Positions 18,753-28,041 are shown, counted from the first letter of the stretch. The stretch: DNA of 64,000 nucleotides from Archangium gephyra (GCF_001027285.1 NZ_CP011509.1:5666501-5730500); one strand, 5' to 3'. Made by a program: numbers and translations. The notes: generated by a model from the sequence alone, not told the origin.

Positions 18753-19184
18753 TCAGTGAGGCGGAGCCGGGATGTTCTTCGGGAACTTGGGCAGTGCGGG
18801 GTTCATCGTGGTCCAGGGCTGGGCACTCTGCGTCCAGATGTCGAGCGTCGGCACGCACCAGCTGGGGTCATCGAGGCTGCCGACCTTGATGGCCATGAGT
18901 TGAGAGGGGATGCCGCCGCGCGCGAAGAGCGGGGTGCCACAGTCCGGGCAGAACTCCCGCTTCACCTCGTTGCCGCTGTCCGCGGTCGACGTGTGTTGCC
19001 TGGGCGTGCCGCGCAACAGCCGCAGCGAGTCCGTGGGGACGACGGCCACGGTGGTGAAGCCCGTACCGCTGGAGCGCTGGCAGTTGCGGCAGTGGCAGTT
19101 GAGGACGGCGATGGGCGCGGCGGAGCCCTCATAACGAATGGCGCCACAGTCGCAGCCTCCGGTGAAGGGAACAGGCACGGTCAT
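18753..19184 (-). CDS. GFA/CENP-V-family zinc protein (glutathione-dependent formaldehyde-activating-like)
   Basis: The product (about 143 aa) has the GFA zinc motifs GGCDCGAIRY, NCHCRNCQRSSG and REFCPDCGTPLF, the Cys sets that bind two zinc ions. Characterised members act on glutathione adducts of formaldehyde or on other thiols, but most are uncharacterised, so the name should not be over-read. The first ATG (19184) has GGGAGG only one base away, too close for initiation. The GTG at 19178 gives ideal spacing, so the protein may start two residues later. It sits between two hairpin elements. Confidence 0.88.
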   Translation of the reverse strand: MTVPVPFTGGCDCGAIRYEGSAAPIAVLNCHCRNCQRSSGTGFTTVAVVPTDSLRLLRGTPRQHTSTADSGNEVKREFCPDCGTPLFARGGIPSQLMAIKVGSLDDPSWCVPTLDIWTQSAQPWTTMNPALPKFPKNIPAPPH

Positions 19185-19237
19185 ACCTCCCGAGAGTGAG
19201 GAACAAACGGCATCGTAGGCGCATCTGTCGGAGAACT

Positions 19238-19270
19238 CCCTCTCCCTCTGGGAGAGGACGGGGTGAGGGT
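19238..19270. repeat. Dispersed hairpin element, copy 2
   Basis: CCCTCTCCC (19238-19246), loop TCT, GGGAGAGG and tail ACGGGGTGAGGGT. It lies in the divergent gap between the GFA gene and coaBC. Confidence 0.85.
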
Positions 19271-19331
19271 CTTCCCGCCTGTGCGTGCACTGTGGTTGCG
19301 AGCCTGCCCCGGCCCGCGTAATGAAACCGGT

Positions 19332-20555
19332 ATGGTGGCTTTGGCTCTGCAGGGGCGCCGGGTGATCGTCGGAGTGGGTGGCGGCATCGCGGCGTACAAG
19401 GCGTGTGAGCTGGTGCGCGAGCTGGGGCGTGCCGGGGCGCAGGTGCGGGTGGCGATGACGGAGGCGGCGAAGCAGTTCGTCACGCCGCTCACCTTCCAGG
19501 CGCTCAGCGGGCACCCGGTGCTGACGGACTACTTCGATCCGGCGCAGGAGGGGAACTTCGGGCACCTGGACCTGGCGCGCTGGGCGGAGCTGTACGTGGT
19601 GGCGCCGGTGACGGCGGACCTGCTGGCGCGCATCCGGGCGGGGATGGGGAACGACGCGGTGACGACGTCGCTGCTGGCGTTCCGGGGGCCGGTGCTGTTG
19701 GCGCCCGCGATGAACGTGGCGATGTGGGAGAACGAGCGGACGCAGGAGAACGTGGCGGCGCTGCGCGCGGAGCCGCGCTTCCAGTTCGTGGGTCCGGGGG
19801 CGGGGATGCTCGCCTGTGGAGACGTGGGAGCGGGGCGGCTGGCGGAGGTGGGAGCCATCGTGGCGGCGGCGGCGAGCCTCTTCGCGCCAGGACCGCTGGC
19901 GGGCCGGCACGTGCTCATCACGGCGGGGCCCACGCGCGAGTACCTGGATCCGGTGCGTTTCATCTCCAACCCCTCGACGGGGAAGATGGGGCTGGCGCTG
20001 GCGGAGGCAGCGAGGGGGATGGGGGCGAAGGTGACGGTGGTGCTGGGCCCGGTGGGGGCGGTGGAGCGGAGCGGCTACGAGGTGGTGGACGTGGTGAGCG
20101 CGGAGGACATGGCGCGCGAGGTGCTGGCGAGGGTGGACGAGGTGGACTGCTTCATCGCCTCGGCGGCGGTGAGTGACTGGAAGCCGGAGACGCGCGCGGC
20201 GCAGAAGGTGAAGAAGTCGGAGGGGCCGGAGGCGCTGACGCTGGTGCGCACGCCGGACGTGCTGGCCGAGGCGTCGCGGCGGGTGTCGGGGCGGGAGAAG
20301 AGGCCGGTGCTGGTGGGCTTCGCGGCGGAGACGCAGCGGGTGGTGGAGTACGCGCGGGACAAGCTGGAGCGCAAAGGGCTGGACGCGATCGTGGCGAACG
20401 ACGTGACGGCGCCGGGGGCGGGCTTCGGGGTGGACACGAACCAGGTGACGGTGCTGACGCGGGACGGGAAGCAGCGGGAGCTGTCCGGGACGAAGCGCGA
20501 GGTGGCCCGATCCATCCTCGGTCTCATCCAGGAGCTCCTCCCTCCACGACCCTGA
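19332..20555 (+). CDS. coaBC: Phosphopantothenoylcysteine decarboxylase / phosphopantothenate-cysteine ligase
   Basis: The bifunctional enzyme makes 4'-phosphopantetheine for coenzyme A. The N-terminal flavoprotein half (CoaC, about 1-190) has [19 protein letters not shown], the catalytic-His region [30 protein letters not shown] and the substrate-clamp Cys motif [15 protein letters not shown]. The C-terminal half (CoaB) has the dimer/nucleotide motif [31 protein letters not shown] and FAAET. Length (407 aa) is normal for the fused form. The frame is open further upstream, but the ATG at 19332 gives the usual N terminus. Confidence 0.95.
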   Translation: MVALALQGRRVIVGVGGGIAAYKACELVRELGRAGAQVRVAMTEAAKQFVTPLTFQALSGHPVLTDYFDPAQEGNFGHLDLARWAELYVVAPVTADLLARIRAGMGNDAVTTSLLAFRGPVLLAPAMNVAMWENERTQENVAALRAEPRFQFVGPGAGMLACGDVGAGRLAEVGAIVAAAASLFAPGPLAGRHVLITAGPTREYLDPVRFISNPSTGKMGLALAEAARGMGAKVTVVLGPVGAVERSGYEVVDVVSAEDMAREVLARVDEVDCFIASAAVSDWKPETRAAQKVKKSEGPEALTLVRTPDVLAEASRRVSGREKRPVLVGFAAETQRVVEYARDKLERKGLDAIVANDVTAPGAGFGVDTNQVTVLTRDGKQRELSGTKREVARSILGLIQELLPPRP

Positions 20556-20585
20556 CCACCTGTCGACTCCACTCCGCCCACGCCT

Positions 20586-20634
20586 CCCTCTCCCCTCGGG
20601 AGAGGGTCGGGGTGAGGGTATTGGGGACCCCAAT
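20586..20634. repeat. Dispersed hairpin element, copy 3, with an added ATTGGGG/CCCCAAT hairpin
   Basis: CCCTCTCCC (20586-20594), loop CTC, GGGAGAGGG (20598-20606) and tail TCGGGGTGAGGGTA. A second small inverted repeat, ATTGGGG/CCCCAAT (20620-20634), follows at once. It lies 30 bp after the coaBC stop. Confidence 0.85.
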
Positions 20635-20732
20635 CAGTTCCCCTGGGAGCCCTATCAACCCCCAACGGATTTCCACCATGGCGCCGTACTCGACGCTGGG
20701 GTAAGCGTGCGGGCGCCCTACCCGGTAGGCGG

Positions 20733-21743
20733 TTGAACCGGGGCCCCCGGACCCATAAACCCAGAGTCATCGTGAGCGAAGCCCCCGAGACCTCGCAGGA
20801 GTTGAGCGAAGTGCTGGAGGATCTGCGCCGCCACCTCCTCTGGCAGGAGGAGGACGGTGGCCGGTTCCTTCAGGTAGACGCACGCCTGGCCGCCGAGCTG
20901 CGCGGAGCGGGACTCGCGCGTCTGCGTGCCCAGGCCCAGGCGGCGAAACCCGCCTCGTCCGTGGCCGCGCAGCCCGCGCCCGCCGCCCCCCAGCCGGCCC
21001 CCGCCGCGCGCCCGATGGCCCCGAGAGCCCCGGCTCCCGAGCCCGAGCGCCCGCTGGCCGCCCGAGCGCCGGAAGCCGCGCCCGTGCGGCGCGAGGCCCC
21101 CGTGGCGAGGCCCCTCGAGGCCCCCGCCCAGGCGCGCCCCGCCGCGGGCCCGTTGCCCGGGGTGGTGGAGGGCGAGCGGCCGACGCTGGATGAGATCCGC
21201 CGCGAGCTGGGTGACTGCCGCCGCTGCAAGCTGTGCGACGGGCGCAAGAACATCGTCTTCGGCTCGGGCAACCCGCGTGCGGAGCTGGTCTTCGTGGGCG
21301 AGGGCCCTGGAGCGGACGAGGACGCGCAGGGCGTGCCCTTCGTGGGCGCGGCGGGCCAGCTGCTGACGAAGATGATCGAGGCGATGGGGTACCGGCGCGA
21401 CGACGTCTACATCTGCAACGTGGTGAAGTGCCGTCCGCCCAACAACCGCAACCCGGAGCCGGACGAGGTGACGGCGTGCGAGCCGTTCCTGCGCGCGCAG
21501 CTCCGGGCGGTGCAGCCCAAGGTGATCGTGGCGCTGGGCAAGTTCGCGGCGCAGACGCTGCTGCGCGACACCACGGCCATCACGAAGATGCGGGGCAACT
21601 GGCGCGAGTACGAGGGCATCAAGCTGATGCCCACCTTCCACCCGGCCTATCTGCTGCGCCAACCGGCGGAGAAGAAGAAGGCGTGGGAGGACCTGCAACA
21701 GGTGATGAAGTTCTTCGGCAAGCAACCCGGGCAGCGAGGCTGA
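20733..21743 (+). CDS. Uracil-DNA glycosylase, family 4-like (Fe-S), with long disordered N-terminal extension
   Basis: Residues about 150-336 are a UDG-superfamily domain: VFVGEGPGADEDAQGVPFVG is the uracil/water-activating motif, HPAYLLRQP the C-terminal DNA-binding loop, and CRRCKLC with CNVVKC and TACEPF supply the four cysteines of the iron-sulfur cluster seen in family 4. It removes uracil from DNA in base-excision repair. Residues about 60-150 are an Ala/Pro-rich low-complexity linker, longer than in most members. A GTG at 20772 (VSEAPETSQELSEV) is a possible alternative start; neither start has a clear SD. Confidence 0.92.
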   Translation: MNRGPRTHKPRVIVSEAPETSQELSEVLEDLRRHLLWQEEDGGRFLQVDARLAAELRGAGLARLRAQAQAAKPASSVAAQPAPAAPQPAPAARPMAPRAPAPEPERPLAARAPEAAPVRREAPVARPLEAPAQARPAAGPLPGVVEGERPTLDEIRRELGDCRRCKLCDGRKNIVFGSGNPRAELVFVGEGPGADEDAQGVPFVGAAGQLLTKMIEAMGYRRDDVYICNVVKCRPPNNRNPEPDEVTACEPFLRAQLRAVQPKVIVALGKFAAQTLLRDTTAITKMRGNWREYEGIKLMPTFHPAYLLRQPAEKKKAWEDLQQVMKFFGKQPGQRG

Positions 21744-21771
21744 TCCGGGAGGTCCCTGGAGGGGGAACGCG

Positions 21772-22779
21772 ATGAAGGGAGTCCTCGAGACGCAGGAGAT
21801 GCACTCGCCGGCGCTGGAGTCCAATCCGCTGGGAGATCCATCGCGGCGTCAGCTGCTGGTGTACCTGCCCCCGGGCTACGCGGAGGGCACGCGGCGCTAC
21901 CCGGCGGTGTACTTCCTCAACGCGTTCTCCAACAGCGGCAAGTCGTGGACGAACTTCTCCGCGTTCTCGGTGAGCGTGCCCGAGCGGCTGGACGCGCTGG
22001 TGGCGGCGGGGACGATTCCTCCCGTCATTGGCGTGTTCCCGGACGGGTGGACGTCGCTGGGCGGCAGCCAGTGGGTGAACAGCGACGCCATCGGCCGCTA
22101 CCGCGACTTCCTGGCCAAGGACGTGGTGGGGTGCGTGGATCGCACGTACCGCACGCTGCCCAAGGCGGCCGCGCGCGCGGTGGTGGGGCACAGCTCGGGC
22201 GGCTACGGCGCACTGGTGATGGGGCGCTACCACCCGGAGATCTTCTCGCACCTGAGCGCGCAGTCCCCGGACGCCTACTTCGAGTACTGCTACCTGCCGG
22301 ATCTCCCCAAGGCGGCCTCGGCGCTGCTCAAGGCGGGGGGGGTGGAGGCCTGGTACCAGGACTTCACGCGGCGGGCGCGCGAGACCAAGGCGCGCGGCGA
22401 GGACTTCAGCGTCATCAACGTGCTGGCCATGGCGGCGGCGTACTCGCCCAAGAAGGGCGAGCCGCTCAACCTGGAGCTGCCCTTCGATGCGCAGACGGGC
22501 CGCATGCGGCTGGACGTGTGGAACCGCTGGCTGGTGCATGACCCGGTGCGCTTCGTGCCCAAGTTCCTGGACGCGTTCCGCAAGCTGAAGACCGTCTTCA
22601 TCGACTGCGGCTCGCGCGACGAGTTCAACCTGCGCTGGGGCGCGCGGATGATGGCCGAGGACCTCAAGAACGGCGGCGTCGAGGCCGTGCACGAGGAGTT
22701 CGAGGACGGCCACACGGGCGTGAACTACCGCTTCGAGCGCTCGCTGTCGGTCATCGGTTCGCGGCTCGCGATCGAGTAG
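21772..22779 (+). CDS. Alpha/beta-hydrolase esterase (esterase D-like)
   Basis: The 335-residue product has the nucleophile elbow GHSSGGYGAL, an upstream LLVYLPPGYAEGTRRYP strand typical of the esterase-D/antigen-85 group, a likely acid in DCGSRDEFN and the His in EDGHTGVNYR. No signal peptide is present, so it is cytoplasmic. GGAGGGGG lies 8-10 nt before the ATG. Substrates are probably short acyl or S-acyl esters; the sequence does not say which. The ester hydrolase beginning at 63539 belongs to the same broad group. Confidence 0.87.
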   Translation: MKGVLETQEMHSPALESNPLGDPSRRQLLVYLPPGYAEGTRRYPAVYFLNAFSNSGKSWTNFSAFSVSVPERLDALVAAGTIPPVIGVFPDGWTSLGGSQWVNSDAIGRYRDFLAKDVVGCVDRTYRTLPKAAARAVVGHSSGGYGALVMGRYHPEIFSHLSAQSPDAYFEYCYLPDLPKAASALLKAGGVEAWYQDFTRRARETKARGEDFSVINVLAMAAAYSPKKGEPLNLELPFDAQTGRMRLDVWNRWLVHDPVRFVPKFLDAFRKLKTVFIDCGSRDEFNLRWGARMMAEDLKNGGVEAVHEEFEDGHTGVNYRFERSLSVIGSRLAIE

Positions 22780-22814
22780 GCATCCGGGCGTCTTCTCATC
22801 GCCTGAAACAGGTG

Positions 22815-22841
22815 GCGCGATGACGCGGGGCGTTGTCGCGC
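22815..22841 (+). terminator. GC-rich hairpin after the esterase gene
   Basis: GCGCGA (22815-22820) pairs with TCGCGC (22836-22841), with an inner ACGC/GCGT stem. It starts 35 nt past the esterase stop and lacks a U-tract, so it may be a weak or Rho-assisted terminator, or part of the kdd leader. Confidence 0.4.
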
Positions 22842-22881
22842 CCGTGTCACGTTGCCTCTGGCGCTCCACCGTTCCCCCGGG

Positions 22882-22926
22882 TACACGCTAGCCGTGTATT
22901 CGAACGGGTGGGATACGTGCCCACCC
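22882..22926 (+). promoter_or_regulatory. Two tandem hairpins in the leader of the lysine-degradation operon
   Basis: TACACG/CGTGTA around a 5-nt loop (22882-22898) and GGGTGGG/CCCACCC around a 7-nt loop (22906-22926) lie just before the GGAGGAG ribosome site of kdd. They could modulate translation or stabilise the mRNA. They do not match a cobalamin or lysine riboswitch that I can recognise. Confidence 0.35.
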
Positions 22927-22942
22927 GATGCCTGGAGGAGCC

Positions 22943-23974
22943 ATGAGCATCGACCGTTACGGATTGTCCCGTGTCGTCGGGGAGAAGGGTGTGTTGCCCC
23001 AGCGGGCGCGCAAGCTCGAACCCTCGCTGCCCTGCCGGGAGGCCGAGCTCCTCATCGACGTGGAGAGCCTCAACATCGACGCGGCCTCCTTCAAGCAGAT
23101 CAAGGACGAGGTGGGCGCGGACCCGGCGCGCATCGCCGCCCGTGTGCAGGAGATCGTCCGCGAGCGCGGCAAGATGCAGAACCCGGTGACGGGCTCGGGC
23201 GGCATGCTCATCGGGCGGGTGAAGGAGATCGGCCCGAAGCACCCGGCGCGCGGCGAGCTCCAGCCGGGCGATCGCATCGCCACGCTGGTGAGCCTCAGCC
23301 TGACGCCGCTCGTCATCGACGAGGTGAAGGCCGTGCACCCGTCCATCGATCGGGTGGACATCCGCGGCCATGCCCTCCTCTTCGCCACGGGCCTCTACGC
23401 GAAGCTGCCCACGGACATGCCGGACACGCTGGCGCTGGCGGCGCTGGACGTGGCGGGCGCACCGGCCCTCGTGGCCCGGTGGCTGCGTCCGGGCATGACG
23501 GTGGCGGTGCTCGGCTCGGGCAAGAGCGGGGCGCTGTGCCTCGCGCAGGCGCGGCGCAGCCTGAAGGGCCAGGGCCGGCTGCTGGCGCTCGACATCTCCG
23601 AGCAGGCGCTCGACACCCTGAAAGGCATCGGGCTGTGCGACGTGGGCCTGAAGGTGGATGCCACCCAGGCCGTGGACACCATGGACGCGGTGTCCCGGGC
23701 CACGGACGGCGCGCTGTGTGATCTGGTGATCAATTGTGCCTCGGTGGGGAATACGGAGATGGCCTCCATCCTCAGCGCGAAGGACGGCGGCACGGTCATC
23801 CTCTTCTCCATGGCCACGAGCTTCACCGCGGCGGCGCTGGGCGCCGAGGGCGTGGGCAAGGACGTGACCATGGTGGTGGGCAGTGGCTACGTGCCGGGGC
23901 ACGCGGACTTCACGCTCGAACTGCTGCGGGCCGAGCCGGCCCTGCGCCGCCTCTTCGAAACGCGTTACGTATAG
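22943..23974 (+). CDS. kdd: L-erythro-3,5-diaminohexanoate dehydrogenase
   Basis: The 343-residue product matches Kdd of lysine fermentation, a medium-chain-dehydrogenase-like NAD enzyme: RYGLSRVVGEKGVLPQ at the start, the GSGGMLIGRVKEIG segment and the Rossmann motif VAVLGSGKSGALCLA. It oxidises 3,5-diaminohexanoate to 3-keto-5-aminohexanoate. The ATG at 22943 is preceded by GGAGGAG, which favours it over the one five codons earlier. It is the first gene of a tight operon containing all later steps of the pathway except the CoA-supplying ones. Confidence 0.92.
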   Translation: MSIDRYGLSRVVGEKGVLPQRARKLEPSLPCREAELLIDVESLNIDAASFKQIKDEVGADPARIAARVQEIVRERGKMQNPVTGSGGMLIGRVKEIGPKHPARGELQPGDRIATLVSLSLTPLVIDEVKAVHPSIDRVDIRGHALLFATGLYAKLPTDMPDTLALAALDVAGAPALVARWLRPGMTVAVLGSGKSGALCLAQARRSLKGQGRLLALDISEQALDTLKGIGLCDVGLKVDATQAVDTMDAVSRATDGALCDLVINCASVGNTEMASILSAKDGGTVILFSMATSFTAAALGAEGVGKDVTMVVGSGYVPGHADFTLELLRAEPALRRLFETRYV

Positions 23975-23986
23975 TAAGGTGCCACC

Positions 23987-25537
23987 ATGCCAGGTCCGTT
24001 CATCGATGACGCGCAGATCGCTCGTGCGCGAAAGCTGGCGGAAGACATTACCGAGCCCATCTTCGAGCTCATCCGCCGCAACACCACTGTCTCCGTCGAG
24101 CGCACCGTGCTGCGTTTCTTCGGCATCTCCGACGCGGGAGCCGGAGGTGTGCCGCTCGCCAACCTGATGGTCGACCGGCTCAAGGCCGCCGGAGTCCTCA
24201 ACCGGGGCGCGGCGTACTGGTACGGCCGGGCCCTGCAGATGGGCGCGCGCAGCCCCATGGAGGCCGTGGAACGGCTGACCGCGCTGCCAGCGGAGAAGCT
24301 GGGGCCCCTCTCCCCGGAGATGGAGCAGAACCTCCGCGACGAGGTGCGTGCCGAGGCCCGCTCCGCCATGGACGACTTCAAGTCCCGCATCGCCCAGCGT
24401 GACGCGTTGCGCAAGGAGCTGGGCAGTGGCGCGGCGCCGCACAAGTACGTGATCGTCGCCACGGGCAACATCTACGACGACGTGGATCAGGCCCGCGCGG
24501 CGGCGCAGGCGGGCGCGGACATCATCGCCGTCATCCGCTCCACGGCGCAGTCGCTGCTGGACTACGTGCCCCACGGCGCCACCACCGAGGGCTACGGCGG
24601 CACGTACGCCACCCAGGAGAACTTCCGCATCATGCGCGAGGCCCTGGACGACGAGGGCCGCAAGCTCAAGCGCTACATCCAGCTGACCAACTACTCCTCG
24701 GGCCTGTGCATGGCGGAGATCGCCTTCGCCGCGGCCTACGAGCGGCTGGACATGCTGCTCAACGACGCGATGTACGGAATCCTGTTCCGCGACATCAACA
24801 TGCGGCGCACGTTCATCGACCAGTACTTCAGCCGCCGCATCTGCGCCCAGGCCGGCATCATCATCAACACCGGCGAGGACAACTACATCACCACGGCGGA
24901 CGCGTACGACGCGGCGCACACCGTCATCGCCAGCCAGTTCATCAACGAGAGCTTCGCCAAGCGCGCGGGCCTCAAGGACTGGCAGCTGGGCCTGGGGCAC
25001 TCGTACGAGATCGACCCGTACCGGGCGGACACGCTGCTGTTGGAGCTGTCGCAGGCGATGCTGGTGCGCCGGTGCTTCCCCAACGCGCCGCTCAAGTACA
25101 TGCCGCCCACCAAGCACAAGGAGACGGACATCTTCTTCAGCCACGCGTACGACGTGATGGCGGACCTGGTGGCCATCTGGACGCGGCAGGGCATCCAGCT
25201 GTTGGGGATGATGACGGAGGCCATGCACACGCCGCTCTTGGCGGACCGGTACGTGGCGCTCAAGGCGGCCAGCTACATCCACCGGGCGGCGGCGGGCATC
25301 GACGAGGAGTTCACCGTGCGCGAGGACGGGAAGATCGCCAACCGGGCGCGCGAGGTGTTCGGCAACGCGCTCAAGCTGCTGGAGGAGTGCCAGAAGGACG
25401 GCATGGTGGCGGCCATCGGGCGGGGCCACTTCGGCGACGTGAAGCGCGCGGAGACGGGGGGCAAGGGGCTGGATGGCGTGCTGGAGAAGGCGCCGGACTA
25501 CTTCAACCCGTTCCAGGACATGCTGGAGGCGCCATGA
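23987..25537 (+). CDS. kamD: Lysine 5,6-aminomutase alpha subunit
   Basis: The 516-residue product has the length and sequence of KamD: RNTTVSVERTVLRFFGISDA near the start, then ETDIFFSHAYDVMADLVAIW and LLADRYVALKAASYIHRAA in the barrel. With KamE it uses adenosylcobalamin and PLP to move the terminal amino group of beta-lysine or D-lysine to carbon 5. The alpha chain carries the TIM barrel that holds the radical substrate. Its stop overlaps the ATG of an unexpected small secreted protein (ATGA), not the start of kamE. Confidence 0.95.
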   Translation: MPGPFIDDAQIARARKLAEDITEPIFELIRRNTTVSVERTVLRFFGISDAGAGGVPLANLMVDRLKAAGVLNRGAAYWYGRALQMGARSPMEAVERLTALPAEKLGPLSPEMEQNLRDEVRAEARSAMDDFKSRIAQRDALRKELGSGAAPHKYVIVATGNIYDDVDQARAAAQAGADIIAVIRSTAQSLLDYVPHGATTEGYGGTYATQENFRIMREALDDEGRKLKRYIQLTNYSSGLCMAEIAFAAAYERLDMLLNDAMYGILFRDINMRRTFIDQYFSRRICAQAGIIINTGEDNYITTADAYDAAHTVIASQFINESFAKRAGLKDWQLGLGHSYEIDPYRADTLLLELSQAMLVRRCFPNAPLKYMPPTKHKETDIFFSHAYDVMADLVAIWTRQGIQLLGMMTEAMHTPLLADRYVALKAASYIHRAAAGIDEEFTVREDGKIANRAREVFGNALKLLEECQKDGMVAAIGRGHFGDVKRAETGGKGLDGVLEKAPDYFNPFQDMLEAP

Positions 25538-26028
25538 TGCTCGGCTCATTGCTGGTGATGGTGCTCGCGGCCGGGGAGCCGGCGGCGGAGCTGACGAAGT
25601 ACGAGGTGAAGACGCTCGCCTTGCAGGTGCCCTCCGAGTGGCAGCAGTCCGAGGCGGATGGCACCCAGCGCTTCGATGACCCGACCGGGGACGCGTACCT
25701 GCTGGTGGACGTGGGCACGGTGCAGTCGGCGGGGATGAAGCCGCAGAAGTGCCTGGAGAAGATCCTCACCGCCATGGGGAGCGAGCAGGGCGGCTGGAAG
25801 CAGCTCAAGCTGGGGAAGGCTCCGGCGGCGCGCCGCGTGGACTCGGACACCACGCCGGACGGCGCGGAGTCGGTGCAGACGGTGACGTACGTGGGCTGTG
25901 ACGGGAAGACCACCTGGTCGCTCGTCTTCCACATGGACGCGAAGAAGAAGGACCGCTTCGAGACGCTCGCGGAGAAGGTGGCCGGGAGCGTGGCGTACGC
26001 GAAGTCCTCGGCCAGGAAGGGGAAGTAA
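25534..26028 (+). CDS. Small exported protein inserted between kamD and kamE (164 aa)
   Basis: A short hydrophobic N terminus (MMLGSLLVMVLAAGEPAAE) looks like a Sec signal peptide. The mature part is a soluble alpha/beta domain (LALQVPSEWQQSEADGTQ, RFDDPTGDAYLLVDVG, KTTWSLVFHMDAKKKDRFE) with single cysteines in KCLEK and GCDGK. It resembles the small MOG1/DUF1795-like stress proteins in outline, but I cannot name it. The start codon overlaps the kamD stop, and it ends 5 nt before kamE, so it is translationally embedded. Nothing in the known lysine pathway needs an exported protein here. Confidence 0.75.
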   Translation: MMLGSLLVMVLAAGEPAAELTKYEVKTLALQVPSEWQQSEADGTQRFDDPTGDAYLLVDVGTVQSAGMKPQKCLEKILTAMGSEQGGWKQLKLGKAPAARRVDSDTTPDGAESVQTVTYVGCDGKTTWSLVFHMDAKKKDRFETLAEKVAGSVAYAKSSARKGK

Positions 26029-26033
26029 CGGCC

Positions 26034-26822
26034 ATGGCGACGAAGCCGACGAAGCAGATCATCCGCCCCTACGGCGACCGGCGCGATGACGGCGTGGTGC
26101 AGCTGTCGTTCACGCTGCCGGTGCCGCTGTCGGAGAAGGCCAAGGAAGCCGCGGCGGTGTTCGCGCGGAAGATGGGGTTCTCCGACGTGAAGGTGGCCGC
26201 CGCCGAGCGCGCCGCCGACACGTACACCTTCTTCATCGTGTACGCGCGCACGCAGCACTCGCTGGACTACGCGGAGATCGACGTCCCCGAAGTGGTGGTG
26301 AAGAAGATGGGGTTCGATGATCTCAACGCGCTCATCAAGGAGAAGGTGGGCCGGCGGATCGTCGTGTTCGGCGCGTGCACGGGCACGGACACGCACACGG
26401 TGGGAATCGACGCCATCCTCAACATGAAGGGGTACGCGGGCGACTATGGCCTGGAGCGCTATCCCTGGTTCGAGGCCTTCAACCTGGGCAGCCAGGTGCC
26501 CAACGAGGAGCTCATCAAGAAGGCCATGGCGCGCAACGCGGACGCCATCCTCGTGTCGCAGGTGGTGACGCAGCGGGACGTGCACAAGGACAACTCGCGC
26601 CAGTTCATCGAGGCGGCGAAGGCCGCGGGCATCCACGGCAAGACGCTGCTCTTGCTGGGTGGGCCGCGCGTGGACCTCAAGCTGGCGTTGGAGCTGGGCT
26701 TCGACGTGGGCTTTGGCCCCGGGACGAAGCCCTCGGACGTGGCCAACTACATCGTGCACCAGGTCCTCCAGAAGGAAGGCAAGGAGGAGAAGAACGTGCA
26801 CTGGGAGGGGGAGCCCAAGTGA
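26034..26822 (+). CDS. kamE: Lysine 5,6-aminomutase beta subunit (cobalamin- and PLP-binding)
   Basis: The 262-residue product has an N-terminal dimerisation part and a C-terminal Rossmann-like B12 domain. The base-off/His-on cobalamin motif D-x-H-x-x-G is present as DTHTVG (119-124). K132 in [12 protein letters not shown] is the likely PLP Schiff-base lysine of the family. GSQVPNEEL and LLGGPRVD complete the B12 pocket. It works only with KamD. AAGGGGAAG lies upstream of the ATG, and its stop overlaps the GTG of kal. Confidence 0.95.
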   Translation: MATKPTKQIIRPYGDRRDDGVVQLSFTLPVPLSEKAKEAAAVFARKMGFSDVKVAAAERAADTYTFFIVYARTQHSLDYAEIDVPEVVVKKMGFDDLNALIKEKVGRRIVVFGACTGTDTHTVGIDAILNMKGYAGDYGLERYPWFEAFNLGSQVPNEELIKKAMARNADAILVSQVVTQRDVHKDNSRQFIEAAKAAGIHGKTLLLLGGPRVDLKLALELGFDVGFGPGTKPSDVANYIVHQVLQKEGKEEKNVHWEGEPK

Positions 26823-27214
26823 GCAACGTGAAGGCGGTCATCCGGCTGCGCATGAGCAGCCACGACGCCCACTACGGTGGGAACCTGGTGGACGGGGCGC
26901 GGATGCTGGGGTTGTTCGGCGACGTGGCCACCGAGCTGTGCATCCGCCTGGACGGGGACGAGGGCCTGTTCCGGGCCTACGACTCGGTGGAGTTCCTGGC
27001 GCCGGTGTACGCCGGGGATTTCATCGAGGCGGAGGGGGAGATCATCCAGACGGGGAACACGTCGAGGAAGATGCGCTTCGAGGCGCGCAAGGTGATCCGC
27101 CCGAGGCCGGACGTGAACGACTCGGCGGCGGACGTGTTGGCGGAGCCGGTGGTGGTGTGCCGGGCGAGCGGAACCTGCGTGGTGCCCAAGGACAAACAGC
27201 GAGGCCAGCGATGA
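26819..27214 (+). CDS. kal: 3-aminobutyryl-CoA ammonia-lyase
   Basis: The 131-residue hotdog-fold protein opens [20 protein letters not shown], the signature of Kal, and continues [17 protein letters not shown] and [18 protein letters not shown]. It removes ammonia from 3-aminobutyryl-CoA to give crotonyl-CoA. The start is GTG, sharing the sequence GTGA with the kamE stop; the ATG alternatives further in would cut the conserved first strand. It overlaps kce by ATGA. Confidence 0.93.
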   Translation: MSNVKAVIRLRMSSHDAHYGGNLVDGARMLGLFGDVATELCIRLDGDEGLFRAYDSVEFLAPVYAGDFIEAEGEIIQTGNTSRKMRFEARKVIRPRPDVNDSAADVLAEPVVVCRASGTCVVPKDKQRGQR

Positions 27215-28041
27215 GCAACCCCATGGTCATTACCGCGGCGATGGTGGGGGCGGAGACGACGCGCGAGCAGACGCCGTACCTGCCCATCTCCGCGGAGGAG
27301 ATCGCCGAGGACGCGGCGAAGTGCAGGGAAGCGGGCGCGGCGATGGTGCACCTGCACGTGCGCACGCCGGACGGCAAGCCGTCGCAGGACACGGAGTTGT
27401 TCCGTGCGGCGATCCGGGCCATCCGCAAGCGGACGGACATCCTCATCCAGGTGTCCACGGGTGGAGCGGTGGGGATGGGCGTGGACGAGCGGTGTGGCGG
27501 GCTTCGTCTGACGGGTGAGGATCGGCCGGACATGGCCACGCTGACGACGGGGACGGTGAACTTCGGGGACGAGGTGTTCTGGAACCCGCGTCCCCTGGTC
27601 CGTGACATCGCGAGGCGGATCAAGGCGTTGGGGCTGAGGCCGGAGTTCGAGTGCTTCGACGTGGGGATGGTGGACGAGGCGAGGGCGCTGGCGAAGGAGG
27701 GGGTGGCGGAGTTGCCGGGCCACTTCGACTTCGTGCTGGGGGTGCCGGGGGCGCTGACGGCGAGGGAGGACGCGCTGGACTTCATGATCAAGTCCCTGCC
27801 GGAGGGGAGCACGTGGACGGTGGCGGGGGTGGGGAGGCACCAGTTGCCGTTCGTGGAGCTGGCGGCGGAGCGGGGCGGTAACGCGCGAGTGGGGCTCGAG
27901 GACAACATCTACGTGTCCAAGGGCGTGCTGGCGAAGGGCAACTGGGAGCTGGTGGCGGAGGCGGCGAAGCGAGCGAAGGCGAAGGGCCGGACGCTGGCGA
28001 CGCCGCAGGAAGCGCGCAAGCTGCTGCGCCTGGACGCCTGA
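27211..28041 (+). CDS. kce: 3-keto-5-aminohexanoate cleavage enzyme (BKACE family)
   Basis: The 276-residue TIM-barrel protein has the zinc His pair in [10 protein letters not shown], the N-terminal [31 protein letters not shown] and the catalytic-Glu region [12 protein letters not shown]. It condenses acetyl-CoA with 3-keto-5-aminohexanoate and splits it into acetoacetate and 3-aminobutyryl-CoA, which Kal then deaminates. It is the last gene of the operon and is followed by hairpin element copy 4. BKACE homologues can have other substrates, but the neighbours make the lysine role secure. Confidence 0.93.
   Translation: MSNPMVITAAMVGAETTREQTPYLPISAEEIAEDAAKCREAGAAMVHLHVRTPDGKPSQDTELFRAAIRAIRKRTDILIQVSTGGAVGMGVDERCGGLRLTGEDRPDMATLTTGTVNFGDEVFWNPRPLVRDIARRIKALGLRPEFECFDVGMVDEARALAKEGVAELPGHFDFVLGVPGALTAREDALDFMIKSLPEGSTWTVAGVGRHQLPFVELAAERGGNARVGLEDNIYVSKGVLAKGNWELVAEAAKRAKAKGRTLATPQEARKLLRLDA

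Noticed and set aside
22780-22942. Cobalamin or lysine riboswitch before the B12-dependent lysine operon
   Set aside because: I looked for a B12-box-like motif and for the lysine-riboswitch core and found neither; only simple hairpins are present.
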